DNA of 64,000 nucleotides. Origin: Citrobacter freundii (GTDB lineage Bacteria; Pseudomonadota; Gammaproteobacteria; Enterobacterales; Enterobacteriaceae). A program made the translations under genes and the position numbers. The stretch is taken from assembly GCF_029717145.1 (NCBI RefSeq), contig NZ_CP099222.1, positions 1,240,001 to 1,304,000 of the forward strand, given 5' to 3'. This document shows, piece by piece, positions 60,201 to 64,000 of the stretch (its first letter is position 1; every line of letters begins with the position of its first letter). The notes beneath the pieces were generated by a model. The model ran no database searches and had not been told where the DNA came from. It was given only the letters and a program-made list of their open reading frames with translations.

Positions 60201-63200
60201 TCTGTCTATACCAGCTGTCTTGCCAGTGATAACCCCGTTGCCTCCACTATTACCATTGAGGCGGTAACCCCTGCGCAGTGGAGCGATGTTGTGCAGGCGA
60301 CGAAGGTGAAAAAGGGCGATACGCTGGCGCTTAAGGTGACGGTAAAAGATGCCAGCGGTAATCCGTTACCTGGCGTGCCGTTTGTGTTGAGTCGCGGCGA
60401 TGGATATACGCGCCAGGGTAGCAAACATATTGCCGGTAGCGGTGATGGTATTGTGTCACCCGTGGTGATTGATGGTGAATCACTGAATGATACGGTGACA
60501 AAAATTGGCGGCATTACTGGCGATGATGGTAGCAAAACGGTTAGCGTTACCCGTCCGGATACCCATGGCACCAAAGTCGCGATAACCGCCACGTTGTATG
60601 ACAACGCCAGTGTGAGCGACAGTCTGGACACCATCTTCACCGTGGTATCCAGCCCGGATAGCGATAAAGCCGCTATGTGGGGGCATATGCCGGAAACCGT
60701 CACGGCGGCGAACGGTGCAGTATTTAAGCGTCCACTGTTGTTGGCTGAAATTGCCAGCGGCGTTACCGCAGGTAGCGTAACTGAAAATAATGAAGCCTGG
60801 GGAACCGTAGATTTCCACTCGATTTCTACTGCTTGTGGTGCGGCTTATGTTCCGACACTGGCAGACCTGCAGTCGCTGTATTCGGGGTGGCCGAGCGGAG
60901 CGATGAATACACAGCAGGGCTGGCCGCTGGATGGAAAAAACTACCAAAACAGCACCGCCGATCTCAGCCGCGCAACGGATAATCGCTATGTTAAATCGCT
61001 CAACCTGCGCGATAACGGCATCACGTCGCAATTGTGGAGCGAAAAGCTCTATTTCTCCTGTTTGCAGAGTGCGCATTCTACGGCAACGCATCTGACGTTG
61101 ACCTCAACGCTCTATAAAGAGAGTGACGGCTTCGCCAAAGCGAAAGTAGGTGAAACCATCCCGATTGTTATTACCACCCTCGACGACAGCGGTAATCCGG
61201 TGGGCAATACGCCGGTTATCTTTACACGCGGTGACAGCGTGGGGCGCAGTAATCAGGACGTTAACACGACTGAAGCCGCAGCTATTCAGATTAACCAGGG
61301 CACTGGCATTGATAGCGGCGTTGAGTACTACACGGCCACCGGTGACGATGGGACGGTTACGCTGAATATTAACCAAGACGGTGGCGCGGGATTCAGTACG
61401 CCATTACAGGCATCGATTGAGAATATCACCAACACCAGTCAGTCTTTATCAGCGATTTTTACCGTAGTGACCAGCCCGGATACGGCAAAAGCCAACTATT
61501 GGGGGCATATGGCCGAAACGGTGACTGACAGTGCAGGGTTGGTGTATAAACGCCCGCTGTTGTCGAGCGAGTTTAGCGCTACACCGGGTAAAACGGTGAC
61601 TATCGTCAATGGCAGTTATGATAAAGGTGAAACGTGGGGAATGCTCACCGCCAGTGAGGCTTGGAAAGGTACTAACGGTTGCGGACGTAGCAATTTGCCA
61701 ATCACGGCGAATTTGCAGACGCTGTACACCCGCTATCCTGACGGAGCAATGCGTACTATCAACGGTTGGCCGATGAGCAATAACGGCGCCGTCAGCGATA
61801 GTCAGTACTGGTGGTCTGGTGATTCTGTGTTGTCTGAGGATGCTAGCCAGTTACAGTATGCGGCAGTCAATCTATTGAGTGCTGCGGATATTAAATCCAC
61901 AACCAGTACATCAACCTATTACATGCAAACCTGTCTTGCCTCACCGCGCCAGCTTGCCAGCAAGCTAACGCTGACGCTTGCCAATGAAGATGAAACGACA
62001 GGCATCGCGAAAGCGAAAAAAGGCGAGAAGATTGCCGCGACTGTTATGGTTACCGATACAACCGGACTACCGGTGAGCAATGCGTTGGTGAAGATTACCC
62101 GTAGTGATGCCAAAACCCGTGCGAACGTGATTTATACCACTAACAACGCAGACGATATCACACTGAGTGATATTTCTTCAGGCCAGGTCAGCACACTGCT
62201 GGATACTAAAGAAAAATACCTTTACGTACAGACAGATGCCCAAGGACTCATGACGTTTAACATCACGCAAGATAGCACTACTGGTCTGCAAACAACCATT
62301 AGTGCGACGCTGGCGGATGACAGTAAGGTAACGGACAGTAAAAATGCCATTTTCACGGTAATTACTAGCCCGGATACCAGCATCGCGAAATATTGGGGTC
62401 ATATGCCCGAGACGTTTACCAACAGTGAAAACGTTGAATTTAAACGTCCGCTGCTGCGAGCAGAGCTCTCGTCGACAAGCAACACGACAGCATACTCGCT
62501 GACCGGGGACGGAGAAGTCTGGTACTCAACAACGAACATGGCGTATTTAGTACAGTGCGATCAGATGAGCACCGCCTCAGCGAGCGATCTGGCGACGCTG
62601 CAAAGCGACCACCCGAACGGTGATTTAATGACACAGTTTGGTTTGCCGGTAAGCAGCACTTCGCTGCCGTGGATGGCTGGCAATTTGATCGTTAATGCTG
62701 CCCATACCGGCGTAATCTCGCAAAGCGTTAACTTGTTCTCGGGTGAAAATACACAAGCGAGTTCTCAGGCGACCTTGCAACTGTGCCGTGTGGAGCCAAG
62801 AACGCTGAATATTACGCTAACCTCCAGCTTGCCATGGGATGCGAACAAAGCGGGATACCTGGCGAAAAAAGGTGAGAAAATCCCTCTGACAATTGGCATC
62901 ACCGATAATGCTGGGCAGCCTCAGGTGGGTGTGAGTATTAAATTTTACCGTGGGCTTTCAAATTTTCGAAATGCACCGGGTTCCTCCACAAACGATACGC
63001 TTGCGGAATCCTACACACTTTTAGAACCGGTTTCGCCAGCGTCGGATGTTGTGACGCAAAAATACAGTTTGTCACCGACATACTGGTATGGCACGACTGA
63101 CAGTAACGGTAAAGTTCAGCTCAATGTGAGCCAGGATAGTACGACGGGGTTGAAAACCGAATTCTACGCAGTGATTGTGGACAACAATGTCTCGACCGAG

Positions 63201-64000
63201 GGCGTTGGCGGTATCTTTACCGTCTTGACCAGCCCGGACGTCGATACGGCTTTCCGCTGGGGCCATATGCCGGAGACGGTTGAAGGGCCGGACGGCGTCA
63301 CCTATACGCGTCCAAAATTACAGTCAGAAGTCCCATCAGGCGTAGGTTTCTATAATAAAAACAATGAATATTGGGCGCATCCAACGGCTGTTCAAGCTCA
63401 AACGGCAGGGGCAACGGGCTGTGATCCTACCTACCAACCGCTGCTGAGCGATTTGCAGGCGCTGTATAATAAATACCCGAACACTGAACTGGAAACTACC
63501 TATGGCTGGCCACTGTCGTCGGGCAGAAACTGGTGGGCAGTAGACTTATCCAGTACAGGCCAATATCAAAGCCTTAATTTAAGCACGGGTACGAGTAATG
63601 CCACGACGTCGTCGACCACGATGCAGATGCAAGCCTGCCGAACGACGCCTCATGCGCCGCAACCGGCAACGATTGAACTGACATCCAGTGTTTTCGATGA
63701 AGCGGGTCAGTACGTTAAGGTGAAAAAAGGCGAAACCATCCCGCTGACCGTCACGGTGAAAGATGTGAATGGCAGTCCAGCCGCGAATGCCGCCTTTACC
63801 ATTTCGCGTAGCGACGGCATATCGCGCAGTGGCCTGGTGAAGACCACCGATAACAAAGGGGCGACGGACGATCTTGCGCTAGAGGAACTGACGCCAACAC
63901 CTGCGACCACGGTGCTGGGCACTAAGGCCAGCACCTATAGCGGCGTGACGGGGGCAGACGGCACCGCCACATTTAGTTTGAGCCAGGATGATGCTATGGG
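57210..64000 (+). CDS. ratA: Giant RatA-like surface repeat protein, open at the window edge
   Basis: At least 2263 codons without a stop, still open at 64000. ATG 57210 is the first after an in-frame TAG (57204) and has AGGTGG upstream. Signal peptide (about 1-31), then LKSGTWQEV ... GTVP (residues 32-52), the motif also seen in SinI. Seven full repeats of 268-298 residues follow; each ends its Ig-like part with TSPDxxxAxxWGHM (TSPD or SSPD starting at residues 328, 604, 872, 1147, 1421, 1719 and 2007) and then has a cysteine-paired domain with LYxxxPxGxM and GWPxxxxYWS. An eighth repeat is under way at the edge. Salmonella RatA (CS54 island) has this type of repeat, formerly listed as 'Salmonella repeat' DUF823/824. 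Probably a secreted or surface-bound adhesin. Confidence 0.82.
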   Translation, partial: MDGSLRREGISHFLLIMLLMFSSFSAPVSGALKSGTWQEVNTSTDAINGTVPLADGVTIPVYQGSIQLKSDETNTINFSAMPRDFNTDDTASALQLVNPLDTEGDIFAVPPVRWEEKTPNVALTWADAATPDEPLNPQPVANQTFCAQNMAGKNYVIWPKIENDDSSTPAVLYLQTITGTPFSNATTLLEQKIPVTITAAAGDPVKVTADNYNETLKAAKVNVGGSITLAVTTHDCQGNAVGNTAFVITRGDALNRQNTVNNTAPVHVGDTELTTTTTEYHGTTDANGNASVVITQANGPGVKTPLTVSPANASTLKASVDVIFTTLTSPDSTNANMWGHMAETSSADVEGETYTFTRPKLAAEAEGTNGTVSANNETWALFNWSGADEHCDILPDARQLMGLKIARGDLANQLGWPVAGTNEYWSSSAGTLATNHLGVNMFSRRVVEEPDTTTSVVSCVDKASPDVTPALTLTLDNMDSSLNAAKVPVGDSISMRITITDKETGSALPYRYFDLFVGDEQNRKGQTNTEAQAEGAKYGWDDNPVLVGIEGSGTPNHYHGITDANGQLSLELTQNNGAGVLTPLRVVLADGTESTANVIFTVVTSPDVTQARMWGHMQGVVEAGNIYKRPLLAGEATANTSSTVENHEDWATFNSVTAATAQCGVGQVPGQVILDALYSAHSGNAMLTNYGWPTASHSYISADTDGTQTAHVNLANGTDAMFSGTEPNYLSCSGNELVTQLDVSMNGDANLRQAVAKVGEQITMTVHSVNALNGLVVPNAAFTVTMAHGKNRSGLTAGYIDATDGTLVMGGESFGSSQASMMYQGMTDDSGNATLIIEQPQGVGLLTQLSIVPVNSLITTPIARSVKFTVPTSPDTANAEMWGHMADTVTADGLTFERPKLATEVTATRTQEEDNETWARITHTDAAGSTGAGGCAANRLPRADQLSALYNANSSGSMHNVQGWPVAQSYWSATFASETTWKMMSLASGAESTGGSASVYTSCLASDNPVASTITIEAVTPAQWSDVVQATKVKKGDTLALKVTVKDASGNPLPGVPFVLSRGDGYTRQGSKHIAGSGDGIVSPVVIDGESLNDTVTKIGGITGDDGSKTVSVTRPDTHGTKVAITATLYDNASVSDSLDTIFTVVSSPDSDKAAMWGHMPETVTAANGAVFKRPLLLAEIASGVTAGSVTENNEAWGTVDFHSISTACGAAYVPTLADLQSLYSGWPSGAMNTQQGWPLDGKNYQNSTADLSRATDNRYVKSLNLRDNGITSQLWSEKLYFSCLQSAHSTATHLTLTSTLYKESDGFAKAKVGETIPIVITTLDDSGNPVGNTPVIFTRGDSVGRSNQDVNTTEAAAIQINQGTGIDSGVEYYTATGDDGTVTLNINQDGGAGFSTPLQASIENITNTSQSLSAIFTVVTSPDTAKANYWGHMAETVTDSAGLVYKRPLLSSEFSATPGKTVTIVNGSYDKGETWGMLTASEAWKGTNGCGRSNLPITANLQTLYTRYPDGAMRTINGWPMSNNGAVSDSQYWWSGDSVLSEDASQLQYAAVNLLSAADIKSTTSTSTYYMQTCLASPRQLASKLTLTLANEDETTGIAKAKKGEKIAATVMVTDTTGLPVSNALVKITRSDAKTRANVIYTTNNADDITLSDISSGQVSTLLDTKEKYLYVQTDAQGLMTFNITQDSTTGLQTTISATLADDSKVTDSKNAIFTVITSPDTSIAKYWGHMPETFTNSENVEFKRPLLRAELSSTSNTTAYSLTGDGEVWYSTTNMAYLVQCDQMSTASASDLATLQSDHPNGDLMTQFGLPVSSTSLPWMAGNLIVNAAHTGVISQSVNLFSGENTQASSQATLQLCRVEPRTLNITLTSSLPWDANKAGYLAKKGEKIPLTIGITDNAGQPQVGVSIKFYRGLSNFRNAPGSSTNDTLAESYTLLEPVSPASDVVTQKYSLSPTYWYGTTDSNGKVQLNVSQDSTTGLKTEFYAVIVDNNVSTEGVGGIFTVLTSPDVDTAFRWGHMPETVEGPDGVTYTRPKLQSEVPSGVGFYNKNNEYWAHPTAVQAQTAGATGCDPTYQPLLSDLQALYNKYPNTELETTYGWPLSSGRNWWAVDLSSTGQYQSLNLSTGTSNATTSSTTMQMQACRTTPHAPQPATIELTSSVFDEAGQYVKVKKGETIPLTVTVKDVNGSPAANAAFTISRSDGISRSGLVKTTDNKGATDDLALEELTPTPATTVLGTKASTYSGVTGADGTATFSLSQDDAM

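Noticed and set aside
57210-64000. CRISPR array or short tandem repeats in the ratA region
   Set aside because: The repetition is at protein level with units of about 820 bases that differ at DNA level; no short identical repeats with spacers.

Overview
The window reads as chromosome of a gamma-proteobacterium of the Enterobacteriaceae, most likely a Citrobacter or close relative (inference). The evidence is near-identity of many housekeeping proteins to E. coli/Salmonella lengths and motifs (IscR 163 aa, IscS 404 aa, Ndk 143 aa, BamB 392 aa, Der 490 aa), REP/BIME repeats of the enterobacterial type, one ERIC element, the hca aromatic-degradation locus, and a sinH-sinI-ratA gene set of the kind known from the Salmonella CS54 island.

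Layout: (1) 1-4543, tail of glyA, a BIME, and the minus-strand hcaEFCBD operon for 3-phenylpropionate/cinnamate dioxygenation, divergent from hcaR. (2) 4544-13606, hcaR, then a sugar module (yphH-like ROK repressor, yphG-like DUF5107/TPR giant, a sugar/H+ symporter interrupted by an amber codon, a yphB-like mutarotase), then hcaT; the module separates hcaR from the hca transporter. (3) 13601-24050, csiE, then a minus-strand SIS - FGGY kinase - two permeases - ABC ATPase - binding-protein operon, apparently a complete uptake and phosphorylation route for a pentose-type sugar, and a divergent DUF1007/NicO metal-transport pair. (4) 24124-34752, suhB, trmJ, the full iscRSUA-hscBA-fdx-iscX cluster with two tandem IscR boxes, pepB, sseB, sseA, interspersed with REPs. 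(5) 34960-51453, yfhM-pbpC, ndk, ERIC, rlmN, rodZ, ispG, hisS, yfgM, bamB, der: the conserved cell-envelope/translation block. (6) 51750-53693, a POT-family transporter and zinc-ribbon yfgJ. (7) 53694-64000, an AT-rich boundary followed by sinH (inverse-autotransporter beta-barrel), a secreted SinI-like protein and a giant RatA-like repeat protein that is still open at the right edge (at least 2263 codons).

The most interesting part is region 7. SinI and the RatA-like protein, which otherwise share little, carry the same ~21-residue motif just after their signal peptides (LKSGxWQxV...ST..I.GTVP), while SinH and SinI share a homologous C-terminal domain of about 120 residues. This suggests a three-component surface system in which the SinH barrel exports or anchors SinI and the RatA-like repeat protein in trans, comparable in logic to the ZirT/ZirS/ZirU system of Salmonella. 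Other points worth a second look are the amber-interrupted symporter, the orphan pentulose-kinase ABC operon with an unassigned palindromic operator near it, and the ERIC element directly abutting ndk.
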